Made by a program: the position numbers and the translations under genes. From Candidatus Methanoperedens sp. (GTDB lineage: Archaea > Halobacteriota > Methanosarcinia > Methanosarcinales > Methanoperedenaceae): a DNA stretch of 40,245 nucleotides. The stretch is taken from positions 1 to 40,245 of the forward strand of contig JAPMTY010000115.1 of the NCBI GenBank assembly GCA_026552835.1, written 5' to 3'. Below the pieces are notes generated by a model, which worked only from the letters and a program-made list of their open reading frames with translations, had not been told where the DNA came from and made no database searches. Of this stretch, positions 15,337 through 25,288 are shown piece by piece (the stretch's first letter is position 1; each line of letters begins with the position of its first letter).

Positions 15337-17396
15337 GCTGTTGAAATTCGGTCATAAATCACACAGTCAACATAAATCGCATCTAAACCAATTGCCAGAC
15401 ATCCATCCTTGAAATCAATGAGCATAGTGTAATCATCAATATCATAGAACTTCTTTGATACTTTGCTTGAATTCGAAAGATACCTGCACATTAAACCAGT
15501 ACGCTTGATTTCAATTTGGATATATTTTAAATCTAAATCCTCTGTCGAACTTTCCTTTGTAACTGTTACTGGGAGCAATCCATATGCTTTTTCTGGTTTT
15601 CGATCGGCTTCAGGGAGATCCATTTGTTTCATTTCTCTTCCAACAAATTTTATATATCTTGGTTTTTCAATCAGATTCTTGATAATTGCATATCCTGCGA
15701 CTCTATCTGATATTTCATCAATTTCCTTTGATTTATCTGGAAGCCTTTTTTTGAATAATTTCTTTGATAAAAGTTCCATGTCTGCCCATCGAAGCAGAAA
15801 AAATGCATTATAAGTGCCAAATGTTTGAGTTCTTAAGTCATAATATGCTATATCCACCCCATTACCTCTAAAATTGCTCAATTCATCCATGAATTCCAAT
15901 AATTCCTGCTTTGTTGACTTGCCTGGCAATCCAATCAATTCCAAAATTTCTTTAGAACTTATATTCCTATTTTTGAAATAATGCTCTCTAATCAAATCCA
16001 AGCCTTGACTGAAATAAATATCTTTTTTATCAGATGGTAATCCGCCTTTTAGCGGTGGAAATGAATGACCACTTCGCATTTTTTTGGCTTCTTTAACACC
16101 GATGCCATACGCATTTTTATAAATATATTCGTAAGCTTCAAGATATCCATACAGCCACCTGAAATTTTCGGAAAGTTTCGGATCATGCATAGTTTTTTTC
16201 AAGTTTTCTTCCAAATGTTGTCGGGAAATCTTTTCGAATTTACTAAAATGTTCAACCACTTCCACAGGCGCAAAGCAGATTGATTTATATTTCTCACCGG
16301 GAATAGGATTCCTTAACCTGCCAAAACGCTGTAAGAATTCACTGACCGAATGACCTGAGAAAATCAGACGTGAAATTGCATATTCTCCTTTGAAATCGAT
16401 ACCAACCTCTACAGCTTTATTTCCAACCAGAACATCAAATGAATCTTCCATTGAATCTTTTCTAAAACCACTCCGCTCACAGATTCTCCAATCAGTTTCT
16501 CTTCGAAGTACCTCGCTTACCACTGCAACTTCATGTGCGCTATCAAAAATAATCGCCATACGTTGATTTCCTTTAAACTCTCTGAGCCAGTTCAGGTCTT
16601 TCAATAGTTTTTCTCCGGCCATAAAACGCGGAGCATGGCGAAATTCAAGTTCTACTTCAGGCATGATAGGCTGTTTGTCGATAACTGGATCATCAATACA
16701 AATTCGACTGGTATCAAAAAGATTTCCACTTATAACATTCATTATTTTTGATTGTATCTGTTCATTTGGTGTTGCACTGAGAAATATGAATTTTCGCATT
16801 TCAGTGCCATCTGCAATCAGAATATCATGTAAAATAAAAAGTATAATATCCGACTGGCGCAGGTCATAAAGATGGAATTCATCAAAAACGACGGTATTTA
16901 TATGGTTCTTGAAAATTGACTTTAGATATTCATCATAAAAATATCCTTTGAGTGCATAAATAAAAATATCAGGATTTGTTACAATAATGCCACCGCCATG
17001 GTTTGCCATTTTACGAACCATCCCGACTAAGATTTCACCTTTGGTTATCCTGTATGAGAAATCATCCTTTTTCAATCCAAGCTTCTCTGCTGTTACAAAT
17101 TCAATCTGTTTATTTGATTTCAATGATTCTTTTAAGCGCACGATGGATCTGTACTGATCCTCTGCGAGAGCATTGGTTGGATAAAGCGCAATCACAACGC
17201 CAAGATTATTTTCTTTAAGCGCTGGCACTGCCCACGCATCAGTTTTTCCGGAACCTGTCGGAGATGTAATAAAAAGAAAAAATTCATTGACTTTCCTGAT
17301 AGTATCTCTTGCTATTATCTGGTGTGCATACGGTAAATGATTGCCAATCAACGGTTCTTGATCATACCGAGGAAGTGCAAGTTCTTCAATAATCAA
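15333..17396 (-). CDS. cas3: Cas3' helicase of type I-D (no HD domain)
   Basis: A 687-residue superfamily 2 helicase. Motif I is SPTGSGKT (45-52), motif II is DEFH (172-175) in VVFDEFHLYD, motif III is LSATP and motif VI is the QRFGRLRN segment. There is no HD nuclease at either end, as expected for type I-D, where the HD domain sits on Cas10d. It unwinds target DNA after Cascade binding. All helicase motifs look intact. This is notable because transposon-encoded CRISPR systems that guide insertion normally lack Cas3. It overlaps both csc1 and cas4 by 4 bp. Confidence 0.92.
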   Translation of the reverse strand: MIIEELALPRYDQEPLIGNHLPYAHQIIARDTIRKVNEFFLFITSPTGSGKTDAWAVPALKENNLGVVIALYPTNALAEDQYRSIVRLKESLKSNKQIEFVTAEKLGLKKDDFSYRITKGEILVGMVRKMANHGGGIIVTNPDIFIYALKGYFYDEYLKSIFKNHINTVVFDEFHLYDLRQSDIILFILHDILIADGTEMRKFIFLSATPNEQIQSKIMNVISGNLFDTSRICIDDPVIDKQPIMPEVELEFRHAPRFMAGEKLLKDLNWLREFKGNQRMAIIFDSAHEVAVVSEVLRRETDWRICERSGFRKDSMEDSFDVLVGNKAVEVGIDFKGEYAISRLIFSGHSVSEFLQRFGRLRNPIPGEKYKSICFAPVEVVEHFSKFEKISRQHLEENLKKTMHDPKLSENFRWLYGYLEAYEYIYKNAYGIGVKEAKKMRSGHSFPPLKGGLPSDKKDIYFSQGLDLIREHYFKNRNISSKEILELIGLPGKSTKQELLEFMDELSNFRGNGVDIAYYDLRTQTFGTYNAFFLLRWADMELLSKKLFKKRLPDKSKEIDEISDRVAGYAIIKNLIEKPRYIKFVGREMKQMDLPEADRKPEKAYGLLPVTVTKESSTEDLDLKYIQIEIKRTGLMCRYLSNSSKVSKKFYDIDDYTMLIDFKDGCLAIGLDAIYVDCVIYDRISTA

Positions 17397-18157
17397 ATAC
17401 GTATCCTCCGAAGATAACGAACATTCAGCGGCAGCACATCTTTACCGTCAATTTTTACATAATCCCCTGAAAAACGTGCATTTTGAATTATATCAAATGG
17501 CTGCATTCTTTTGAATGTGATATCACCCAGAGGAATCGAATCAAGGTCATCTATTAGCACCGGATGAGTTGTATTATAGAATCCATCTGATGCGACTGCA
17601 CTTACCTCTTTCCATTCTACTCGTGCTTTGCAGCGTTTTTTTCCAATCCGAATATAAGGCGGCATATCTGGTTCTGAACCATCAAAAGTTAACACATAAA
17701 ACAGAAATCGCGCACCAGGTTGAATCTGTTTTCTTGCGCCATAACGTCCTGTTGGTGTATTGGCATTTTCATCAGCCGGAGCTAATTTATTCGACTGTAT
17801 ATAGTCATCACTTCGTGAATTATATATTTCAGTTGTAAATTCAGGGTTATTTATGGCTTTAGCTGGTGTTATGTAAATCCGATCCACCAGGTCTGATGTA
17901 TCCTCCACATAAGTTGGATTTTGTTTCGCTCTACCTTTTTTTACTGGGAAATTAATATAGTTTCCTTTAGCATATCCGAGAGCATAAAATAGTGCAGTAT
18001 TCAAAATAATTGGTTCAGTTGTAAAATTGTCTCCAGGTTCAAGGGAGGCGAAGAATAATTCACTCATTAATTCTATAATCCCTCTGAAAGCACGCACTTT
18101 GATATTCTCAATCTTCGGAAGCACAGGACTTAATGAGATTTGAATCTGTTTCGCCAT
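17393..18157 (-). CDS. csc1: Csc1, Cas5 subunit of type I-D Cascade
   Basis: A 254-residue protein that begins MAKQIQISLSPVLPKIENIKV and has the Csc1-like region INTALFYALGYAKGNYINFPV, plus a C-terminal VLPLNVRYLRRIRI. It should cap the 5' handle of the crRNA in the Cascade complex. The frame is open to a GTG at 18166, but the ATG at 18157 has AGGTG at a normal distance. Its place between csc2 and cas3 is the usual I-D order. Assignment rests on length, position and general features. Confidence 0.85.
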   Translation of the reverse strand: MAKQIQISLSPVLPKIENIKVRAFRGIIELMSELFFASLEPGDNFTTEPIILNTALFYALGYAKGNYINFPVKKGRAKQNPTYVEDTSDLVDRIYITPAKAINNPEFTTEIYNSRSDDYIQSNKLAPADENANTPTGRYGARKQIQPGARFLFYVLTFDGSEPDMPPYIRIGKKRCKARVEWKEVSAVASDGFYNTTHPVLIDDLDSIPLGDITFKRMQPFDIIQNARFSGDYVKIDGKDVLPLNVRYLRRIRI

Positions 18158-18171
18158 TATTTTCACATCAC

Positions 18172-19422
18172 CTAAGGCACATTCTGCTGAACTGGAGTTG
18201 ACGGGGTTTCAGTTTTGGCTTTTTTAACTCTCGCTTTGGATGTTTTGGCTTTTTCCTCTTGAGTATTCTGCAAATTTAATAAATTTCCAAGCTTATTAAT
18301 TTGCTCAACTAAGAGGGCTTTCATAACATCATCATTCAATTCGGTCAAAATACTTGATACCGACGTTTCATTAAACTTAACTCCGGTGCCTATTGATTTG
18401 ACAGGGGGGATTAAATTATTAGTTCCTTCTGATGCGGATGTTGTGACAATTTTTGTTTTCTCAATATTTTCTCCTGCATTGGACGTAGAAACAATTTCGT
18501 TTGCTACATAATTAATTCGTTGATTTTTTGAAATTTCTTCATATGATTCCGTTGCAAGTTTTTTGACATCTTCGACTTGTAAAGTGTCACTATACATTAC
18601 TTTTTTCAATTTTTCTTCCGGAGTCGTCTTGATCGTATCCGAATCCAGTATCCTTCCTGCAAGTTTCAATGCGATATTGCGTGTAACTTCCAAGCTTGAA
18701 GGCCCTTCTCGATGTCCGGCATAAACCCCAAGAATATGATTCTGGACTTTGCCAAATCGTGTGGTTGTTGCTCCATATCGTGAATTTCTATCTGTTATAT
18801 TCAAAAAGAACATCAATTCTTCAGCAGTTACATCTTTTAATGTAATAACGCACGGAAACAAAGTTCCCTCTTTGAAGAAATCTGGTTCGCGGATTCCTGA
18901 CGTGGGTTCTTTTGAATAATCATCGCCTGGGGCATTCTGGAAATATTCTTGAACGATTGCACTAAGTGCTCGAATAGTGTAAGCTTCATCATACATAACC
19001 CGCGATGTTATACTTATGCTTTCATCTGAGGCTGCACTTCCAAAAAGTATACATTCTGGACATTTCTGACACATATCATTTACTTTCATTGTGCACCCAT
19101 CCCACCCATCAGCTCCTATCGCTTTTTTCATTTCTTCCGAAATAAGCATGCGCTGGAGAGCTTTGGCTTTTCTTCTGTCACTTGCAACCTGTTTACGACC
19201 AAACATTTTACCGACTGTTTCTTCAATGCCACCTATGCGTATTATCGCAGAGTTTGCTTCCACCCCATCTGTTGTAAAACGGGCAGCGCTCTTGAGTTCT
19301 CTCAATATAAGGATGTTTACGTAATTTTCCTTTGGTTTATTTTCTGGCTTAGGAAGAGTGAAATCTTTGAGCAATTCTTTAAACGTTTCAATATTATTTG
19401 TTTTATTTTCATTGTTTGTCAT
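18172..19422 (-). CDS. csc2: Csc2, Cas7 backbone subunit of type I-D Cascade
   Basis: A 416-residue RAMP protein. The early part has VNILILRELKSAARFTTDG, the RNA-binding strand of Csc2. A zinc-binding insertion has Cys110, Cys118, Cys121 and Cys124 (MCQKCPEC). A later conserved region is NITDRNSRYGATTTRFGKVQNH. The C-terminal 80 residues are low-complexity and lysine-rich, which is longer than many Csc2 proteins. Several copies would coat the crRNA spacer. It overlaps cas10d by 4 bp. Confidence 0.92.
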   Translation of the reverse strand: MTNNENKTNNIETFKELLKDFTLPKPENKPKENYVNILILRELKSAARFTTDGVEANSAIIRIGGIEETVGKMFGRKQVASDRRKAKALQRMLISEEMKKAIGADGWDGCTMKVNDMCQKCPECILFGSAASDESISITSRVMYDEAYTIRALSAIVQEYFQNAPGDDYSKEPTSGIREPDFFKEGTLFPCVITLKDVTAEELMFFLNITDRNSRYGATTTRFGKVQNHILGVYAGHREGPSSLEVTRNIALKLAGRILDSDTIKTTPEEKLKKVMYSDTLQVEDVKKLATESYEEISKNQRINYVANEIVSTSNAGENIEKTKIVTTSASEGTNNLIPPVKSIGTGVKFNETSVSSILTELNDDVMKALLVEQINKLGNLLNLQNTQEEKAKTSKARVKKAKTETPSTPVQQNVP

Positions 19423-22400
19423 TTATTTACCTCAGTTCCATTTTTTTCAGCTTTTTTGGCTTTTGTAGCTTCTACTTCTGCTTTAGTTGTTTTAAAAGCA
19501 GAATCCCATTGATATAGAGTGGCTGCATAAAATCCATCTGAAAGATCATTCGATTTTTGTTTCAATTTGCCTGGTTGACCATCAGCTATCTTGTAAAATA
19601 CAAAGTTTACATAGGCTTCTGCAAACTTCAGAGTTCTTTCTGAATCATATAATCCAGATTTATAGTAGAATTGATCATCACCGGCTCGCCTCATCATTTT
19701 TAGCAATCTGCCTGAAACTGCATCAATATAATCTTCTGGTTTGTAATTACCCTGTTTCTTTGCTATTACTGCCTTTGTTGATTCTCTAAATAATTTTTCT
19801 ATACGATGGGGTTCATACCCCTTTGGTATTGCCACTTTTAGACCAAGTGCAGCAAGCTCATGGATTGATTCTACTGCCATTTTATTACCTCCAAATGTAT
19901 CTAATTTAATGGCCTGTTCTATCAGACCAATATGATCACTATCGATACGCTCATCTCCATTTTTCGAATAAACTCTTGCTTTATTAATAAAAGCGCCAGA
20001 ACCTCCTCTTTTTTTATCCTTTTCGTATTGGCGATATATTTCTTTCAATATCGCGCTTCCTGGGAATAAATGGGTTCTAATTTTTTGAAGCTGCTTTGGT
20101 ATAGAACTACCATCATATTCATATTCATACCCCATACTGATAATAAGAGATGCCAAAATAATTGCCTCATTCAGTTCTGATAGACTGATTTGGTCACCGA
20201 ATATTCTTTTTACAGATGCATATGGAGAGTCAAACTTAACAATCTCTTTAAATTCATCACCTCTTGTCACACAAATTGGATTTTCACCTACCACAACACG
20301 ACATCCGGTTGTTGCAGCAAGGATCATTCCAAGATATGCTCCCATGAACCAACATTGAGTTTCATTTCGGCTGGAGGTATCTTTCTTCTTACAGTTCATA
20401 TTGAGAACAATAACATATGTTGAAAAGAGGCTTCTAAAACCGTTTCCTGAATACCTTAATATTTTCTGACCATATTCCGATGCAAGTTCTTTTATTATCA
20501 TATGGTAAAAAAAAGAATCAGAAGAGAGAATCCCCTGGGCAATTCCGCGTATGTTCGTCTGGGAATTTCCATCAAACATAGAAAGTGTATCTGAGAACAT
20601 CTCACTGAGGATTGGAGTATAAAAATGGTCAGGGATCAATTTATAATATATTTTTTTATCTCCACCTTTAAAATTGTGTCCCATTTGCCTGAGAGCAAAT
20701 TCAATTTCTATAGGAACTGAAACTTCAAGTTTTATTTTATTTTGTGCTCCTATTGGTAATCGGTTCGAAAATGTGTATTTCAACATACTCAAATCTTGAG
20801 ATATGCCTGAAGATCCTAAATCATAAAGGGTATCATTGGTCAATTTGCATATACCCTCACCATTTAAATAAGCTTCAAATTTATTTATTTTATTTGGAAT
20901 TTTTCCAAAAACCATTGACTTATTAAAATCAAGGTTTTCCGATATCCATACAAGCATTTTATCTTTATATGGATACATACAATTTTTTTCGAATTCTATC
21001 CATTTTTTATCAGGGATTTTATGAATATATTCAAATACTAACTTTTCAATATATCTGATTTTTTCAATATCAGATATATTTTTAAACATTATCCCATTTA
21101 CATCACGATCAAGGATATCTCGAGCAATCACATAGGAATAATTCCAGAATCCACCAACTATGTGGTGGTCATTCTCCGTACCTTCTGCATAGTCGGATAA
21201 TTTCTGTGTAAGTTCTTTATCAACATTAAACATTTTACACGTTTCAAGGACGGCATTATCAGTTTCCAATGCTTTCAATTTAATCAGTTGATCAACAAAT
21301 TGCATTCTGATGCCTGAAATAGCTCTTGAATATGATATGATCTCTCCGCTCCATCCAATATCTATGCCAAAATCAGCTTTTAAGTGAAGTCGATATCCAA
21401 CCTGACTGGTATTTAAACCTGGGCCATTGATCACAAATTTAGAAAAATCAGCTTTTTTTCCATTAATTTCAACGCTTTGTGGTATCAGCGTGTATTTCCC
21501 TTTTCTACGTTCTTCATTCGCGCAATAAATTAGAATTTCTCCAGCGTCAATTTCTTTTCCATTCGCTTCAATGTTTGTGATATATTTGGATGGAATATTT
21601 ATGACATTAGCGGGTGGATACTGCATATCAGGTTCTTTATCATCTGCCGTGATTTTGTGGTTTTCAATATCGATCACCACTTTTCGATTTCCATCATCAT
21701 TCTTTAGTACAGCAGCGGCTATGAACGCTTTAAGAACATTATGCAAACCTGCACAGTAGAAATTTACATTATCTAATTTAAACAACCCTTTTTCTCCAAG
21801 AGGAATTATGCTTTTACTTAGATCATTTGGTTCGGTAATTGCAGGATGCGCCTTATTCAATTTTTCTTTAAAATGTTCATATATTTCTTCAATATCGCTC
21901 GTTGAATTTAATTTGCATTCTATCCCTTTTTTTCCAACATACACAATCCCTTTTTCAAAAACCAGAAGCGGGATCAAGCCCTTTATTTTAGCCCATGAAG
22001 CAATCCCAGTGTGAACAAGATTTGAAAGTATGCCAGTTGCTTCATTAAAAGTATGATAATAAAAATCAAGATTTTCATCTATCTGGTCTAACTGTTTTTG
22101 CATTGAATCTGAAGCCATAGGTATTTCTATGCTTGCAAGAGAATCTGCTACATCAGTCCATGGTTTATATAATGTAAATTTAGCTGATAGATTCGAGTGA
22201 AAGCCCGTCATTGCATGTTGCGCTACGGAAACCGATTGATAATCTTTGGCATTTAATGCTGGTGCAAATTCAAATAGACCAAACTTTTCTGCCCATTCGG
22301 ATACTTCCTTTTCCGATATATCGAATTGTTCTTTCCAATTTTTTCCACTTAGTTTGTGAATGTCATGGGAAACAAAAAGAGCCAACACTTCTTTTAACTT

Positions 22401-22694
22401 TATATCATCCAACGTCTGTAAACCGATTTTCCCAAGAGCTTCGTTTAGTTCGACAATCGCCCAAACACCATTTCTTATGTGACCGATCATTGGTTGGTCA
22501 ACCTTACCCATCTCTACACTTTTTGCAGGACGATATGCAATTCCTGAATTCAATAATTTGTGGTCAACTTTCTCATAGTATTCAGCAAGCACGTTGTATG
22601 AACTGGATTTAATAGCCAGACGTTCCTTTTCTTTTTCTATATATTCTCGTATTTTTTCAGCAGATATTGTTGATTCTGGTTTTCTTATATTCAT
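19419..22694 (-). CDS. cas10d: Cas10d (Csc3), large subunit with HD nuclease
   Basis: The ATG at 22694 follows a strong GGAGG/GGAGAG site and gives 1091 residues; the frame is open to 22733 inside cas6. An HD-type nuclease domain covers about residues 60-200, with His72 (GHIRN), His110-Asp111 (LFVSHDIHK) and His160/His166 (AQHAMTGFH). All expected metal ligands are present. The remainder is the Cas10-like palm and C-terminal helical region; I see no GGDD cyclase motif, as expected for Cas10d. In type I-D the HD domain cuts target DNA with Cas3'. An intact HD site in a transposon-borne system suggests real interference rather than a nuclease-dead targeting complex. Confidence 0.92.
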   Translation of the reverse strand: MNIRKPESTISAEKIREYIEKEKERLAIKSSSYNVLAEYYEKVDHKLLNSGIAYRPAKSVEMGKVDQPMIGHIRNGVWAIVELNEALGKIGLQTLDDIKLKEVLALFVSHDIHKLSGKNWKEQFDISEKEVSEWAEKFGLFEFAPALNAKDYQSVSVAQHAMTGFHSNLSAKFTLYKPWTDVADSLASIEIPMASDSMQKQLDQIDENLDFYYHTFNEATGILSNLVHTGIASWAKIKGLIPLLVFEKGIVYVGKKGIECKLNSTSDIEEIYEHFKEKLNKAHPAITEPNDLSKSIIPLGEKGLFKLDNVNFYCAGLHNVLKAFIAAAVLKNDDGNRKVVIDIENHKITADDKEPDMQYPPANVINIPSKYITNIEANGKEIDAGEILIYCANEERRKGKYTLIPQSVEINGKKADFSKFVINGPGLNTSQVGYRLHLKADFGIDIGWSGEIISYSRAISGIRMQFVDQLIKLKALETDNAVLETCKMFNVDKELTQKLSDYAEGTENDHHIVGGFWNYSYVIARDILDRDVNGIMFKNISDIEKIRYIEKLVFEYIHKIPDKKWIEFEKNCMYPYKDKMLVWISENLDFNKSMVFGKIPNKINKFEAYLNGEGICKLTNDTLYDLGSSGISQDLSMLKYTFSNRLPIGAQNKIKLEVSVPIEIEFALRQMGHNFKGGDKKIYYKLIPDHFYTPILSEMFSDTLSMFDGNSQTNIRGIAQGILSSDSFFYHMIIKELASEYGQKILRYSGNGFRSLFSTYVIVLNMNCKKKDTSSRNETQCWFMGAYLGMILAATTGCRVVVGENPICVTRGDEFKEIVKFDSPYASVKRIFGDQISLSELNEAIILASLIISMGYEYEYDGSSIPKQLQKIRTHLFPGSAILKEIYRQYEKDKKRGGSGAFINKARVYSKNGDERIDSDHIGLIEQAIKLDTFGGNKMAVESIHELAALGLKVAIPKGYEPHRIEKLFRESTKAVIAKKQGNYKPEDYIDAVSGRLLKMMRRAGDDQFYYKSGLYDSERTLKFAEAYVNFVFYKIADGQPGKLKQKSNDLSDGFYAATLYQWDSAFKTTKAEVEATKAKKAEKNGTEVNK

Positions 22695-23545
22695 CTCTCC
22701 GCCTCCTCCACCCTTACTTCCACCCACCCGCACCCTCTGCTCACACTACTCCCCACCCCGCTGTATTCCGCGAACTGCGCCAGGATGAGCGCCGCATTCT
22801 TGACAGATACGGGCGCATCCTTTGTGAACCAGTATGTGCAGCAACATGTGAAGCCCTGCTTGAATATCGGGCGCGCGTGACCTTTGTTCTTGTCAAATAC
22901 GGTGTTCACCATCACAGAATGAGTCCTATAGGACTGTGCATCCGGTTTTTCCATAAGATATCTCTCAATATCATCATCTGCAAGCGCCAGCTTCATTTCT
23001 TCGGGGCATACGCTGTTCCATTTTGACTGGAGAGACCGCAAAACTGCAAGCCTGTGAGGGAACATTTCTGTAACATCACTGTTCCTGTACTGGATGCAGG
23101 TAGGGCTTCGGAAATCAAAAAGGAGCTTCGGGCGGATAGATCTGGATGCCGATGCAAATATCTCTTCAAAGGTCTTTGTTGTGCTTGAAAAATCTTCGAT
23201 CATGAGTTCCCCGTCTTCAAGGTCAAGGTTTCGCCGGTCAAAGATGAGTGGCTTCACCATTGCCTGAAATATCTTTGTCTCAGCCGGGTCTGTCACACCT
23301 ATATGGAACATGTACCTTTCGCCCGGCGCCACCCTCTTGAAATTGGGGCGGTCACTTCTGAAGAATTTGCCCTTCAGTCCGCTTAAATGGATGGAACTCC
23401 TGGAAGAATCATGTACAAGGCTGCTTGCTTCATCATCTGCCTCTTTCATGCATGAAAGGAGGGATGAGTACAGCCTGTACCCCTCACTTGCAGGGATATC
23501 GAATTCTGATAAGGGTCTTATGGTGATCTTGATTTGCTGCACCAT
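22691..23545 (-). CDS. cas6: Cas6 crRNA-processing endoribonuclease
   Basis: A 284-residue RAMP-type protein (MVQQIKITIRPLSEFDIPA) whose C-terminus has the glycine-rich loop GVGSSVSRGCGWVEV typical of Cas6. It cleaves the repeat RNA to leave the ATTGAAAC handle. The ATG at 23545 is preferred over a GTG at 23554 because AGGTGA lies at the right distance. It is the first gene of the cas operon and overlaps cas10d by 4 bp. A TATA-like box at 23563-23575 would give a nearly leaderless transcript. Confidence 0.9.
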   Translation of the reverse strand: MVQQIKITIRPLSEFDIPASEGYRLYSSLLSCMKEADDEASSLVHDSSRSSIHLSGLKGKFFRSDRPNFKRVAPGERYMFHIGVTDPAETKIFQAMVKPLIFDRRNLDLEDGELMIEDFSSTTKTFEEIFASASRSIRPKLLFDFRSPTCIQYRNSDVTEMFPHRLAVLRSLQSKWNSVCPEEMKLALADDDIERYLMEKPDAQSYRTHSVMVNTVFDKNKGHARPIFKQGFTCCCTYWFTKDAPVSVKNAALILAQFAEYSGVGSSVSRGCGWVEVRVEEAER

Positions 23546-23682
23546 GCTGGTCACCTATGAGATGCCTTATATTTAAAGTTTCTGAAATATTGAAATAGTT
23601 TCATAATTTTGCATATTTGATATTTGTTTGCAGAAATTTGAAATATAAAACTTAATATGCAATAAATGCATAATTCAATCTG
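23546..23682. promoter_or_regulatory. divergent promoter region for the cas operon and csa3
   Basis: A 137-bp A/T-rich gap separates the divergent cas6 and csa3 genes. On the minus strand, CTTTAAATATAAG (23563-23575) is a TATA-like box that places a start close to the cas6 ATG. On the plus strand, AAATATAAAA (23641-23650) lies about 35 bp before the csa3 ATG. Several GAAAT/ATTTC pairs lie between and could bind Csa3. Confidence 0.55.
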
Positions 23683-24321
23683 ATGAAGACATATATTTCG
23701 ACCATCGGATTCGATATTTCCCAGATCATTTCTCTAATAGTTAAATACGGTATAGAGAAAGGTGACCGCTTCGTGCTCATACGACCTGAAGAAGAGAATG
23801 ACCCAAGGGCTGAAAATACGCTGAATGAGATTCAGAAATTCACAAATCAGATACACCATGAGATTAAAATCGAGGTATTCCGTGTTCCGCATAAGGAATT
23901 TGAAGAGTGCGTGATAAAACTGATGAACCTGATTAGTTCCCAGGATGGTGAGATCATAGCCAACATGTCGGGCGGTCCGCGCGAGGTTCTCGTTCCCTTT
24001 GTGGTTGCCTGCCTTGTAAATTCTTATAAAATAAAGAAAACGGTCTCTTTCAGCGATATGGATAGAGTGGCTCGTGAGATATCGCTTCCACGAATAACCA
24101 GTTTATTGGATGAAAAAACAAAGCATATACTGTCAGATATATCAGAACATCAGCCCACAACGATCACTGAGATAGCAAAAAGGACAAAACTCTCGGAAAG
24201 CACGATCTCACGATTCATAACAAGACTTGCAGATATGAATGCTGTTATTATCGCGCAGAAAGGCAAGATAAAAGAGATTACCGTATCATTCACAGGTAAT
24301 GTTTTATTGAAGAGCGATTGA
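23683..24321 (+). CDS. csa3: Csa3-type CARF-HTH regulator of the CRISPR locus
   Basis: A 212-residue protein. The N-terminal CARF domain has MKTYISTIGFDISQIISLI and the ligand loop NMSGGPREV (Ser96-Arg100). The C-terminal winged helix-turn-helix covers about 145-200 (TITEIAKRTKLSESTISRFITRLADMNAV). In Sulfolobales Csa3 proteins sense cyclic oligoadenylates and control adaptation and cas genes. Cas10d here has no obvious cyclase motif, so the ligand is unknown. Divergent position to cas6 suggests that it controls the cas operon. Confidence 0.88.
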   Translation: MKTYISTIGFDISQIISLIVKYGIEKGDRFVLIRPEEENDPRAENTLNEIQKFTNQIHHEIKIEVFRVPHKEFEECVIKLMNLISSQDGEIIANMSGGPREVLVPFVVACLVNSYKIKKTVSFSDMDRVAREISLPRITSLLDEKTKHILSDISEHQPTTITEIAKRTKLSESTISRFITRLADMNAVIIAQKGKIKEITVSFTGNVLLKSD

Positions 24322-24622
24322 TATGATGGATTTTGTGTATGTTAGTATTGTTTTTCTGTCGTGTCCTGTTTGTCTGAAGAGTTTACTTATGTGCAAATCC
24401 CTGTTTATACAAATACCTCAACATTAACCACCCCTCCATTTTCAGCATATTCACAATCCTGGGTTTTTACCCAAGATTGTCAACTGGGGAATTTTTGACC
24501 GCCATTGACAGTCTTACAGATATTTTGTTACAGTCTACCATTTTGGATTTTATAAAATACCAGATGTAATGAGCAGGTTCTGAGCAGTAAGAAGCATATC
24601 GATTGCTATTCGTTCTTTCAGA
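24322..24622. other. 301-bp gap between csa3 and the winged-helix gene, no gene seen
   Basis: The two neighbouring genes converge here. The stretch has no supported reading frame. A short inverted repeat CTGGGTTTTTACCCAAG at about 24457-24474 could end transcription. No CRISPR repeat or stray guide is seen. Confidence 0.5.
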
Positions 24623-25288
24623 TTATATGACATCTCTTGTCTCAATCTTTATAACTTTATCCACATAAACACATTTTTCACGATATTCTTTTAATATATG
24701 CACAATACCCGCTTGAGCCATCTTATCAATGTGCTGTGATACATTACGATTTGAACTTTCATACGGTGTTCCTCTCAGTTTTTTCTCAATCATAGTAATA
24801 CTCTGCATCAACGGCAGGATTGAAAATAATACCATTATATATATTCTTGTTTTATGGCCTAGACCATTAGCAATCCTAACAATCTTTTCCCTATCAGTGA
24901 CCTCTTCATAGTCAGCAATTTTATCAGAAAAGAGTACCATATCTCCAAAGTTTTTAATGGACTCATGAATATCAAGCGACCTGATTTCTTCTTTATTACT
25001 GGTCATCACCCTCTTCTCAAAGATATGAACACTTTTCAATATACGAACAGTCGTGGGATACGCTTCTGTATCAAGTCTTACAAGCCCGGCATTAACCAAA
25101 AACTGCAAATGGACCTGTACATTGCGATACGAGCTGCCAACCATCTTTGACAGCTCAATAACAAGAACCTCTTGGTTCTTATTTTTAAGAAGCTTCTCAT
25201 ATAACTTAAACCTTAAATCATGCCCTAGACCTTTGGCAATAAGTGCCAGTTCTTCTATTCTTTCGTCTATACCTTTTTTTTGCTCCAT
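24623..25288 (-). CDS. tandem winged-helix regulator, ArsR-like
   Basis: A 221-residue protein with two similar halves. Each begins with an LGHxxR helix (IAKGLGHDLRFKLYEKL and IANGLGHKTRIYIMVLF) followed by a recognition helix (SYRNVQVHLQFLVNAGLV; SSNRNVSQHIDKMAQAGIV) and a wing. Both look like ArsR-type winged helices, so one chain could bind DNA as a pseudo-dimer. It is transcribed divergently from tnsA over a 131-bp gap and is therefore a candidate repressor of the tns operon. Known CRISPR-transposons encode Xre or similar regulators at comparable places; this one belongs to a different fold family. Not otherwise recognised. Confidence 0.75.
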   Translation of the reverse strand: MEQKKGIDERIEELALIAKGLGHDLRFKLYEKLLKNKNQEVLVIELSKMVGSSYRNVQVHLQFLVNAGLVRLDTEAYPTTVRILKSVHIFEKRVMTSNKEEIRSLDIHESIKNFGDMVLFSDKIADYEEVTDREKIVRIANGLGHKTRIYIMVLFSILPLMQSITMIEKKLRGTPYESSNRNVSQHIDKMAQAGIVHILKEYREKCVYVDKVIKIETRDVI

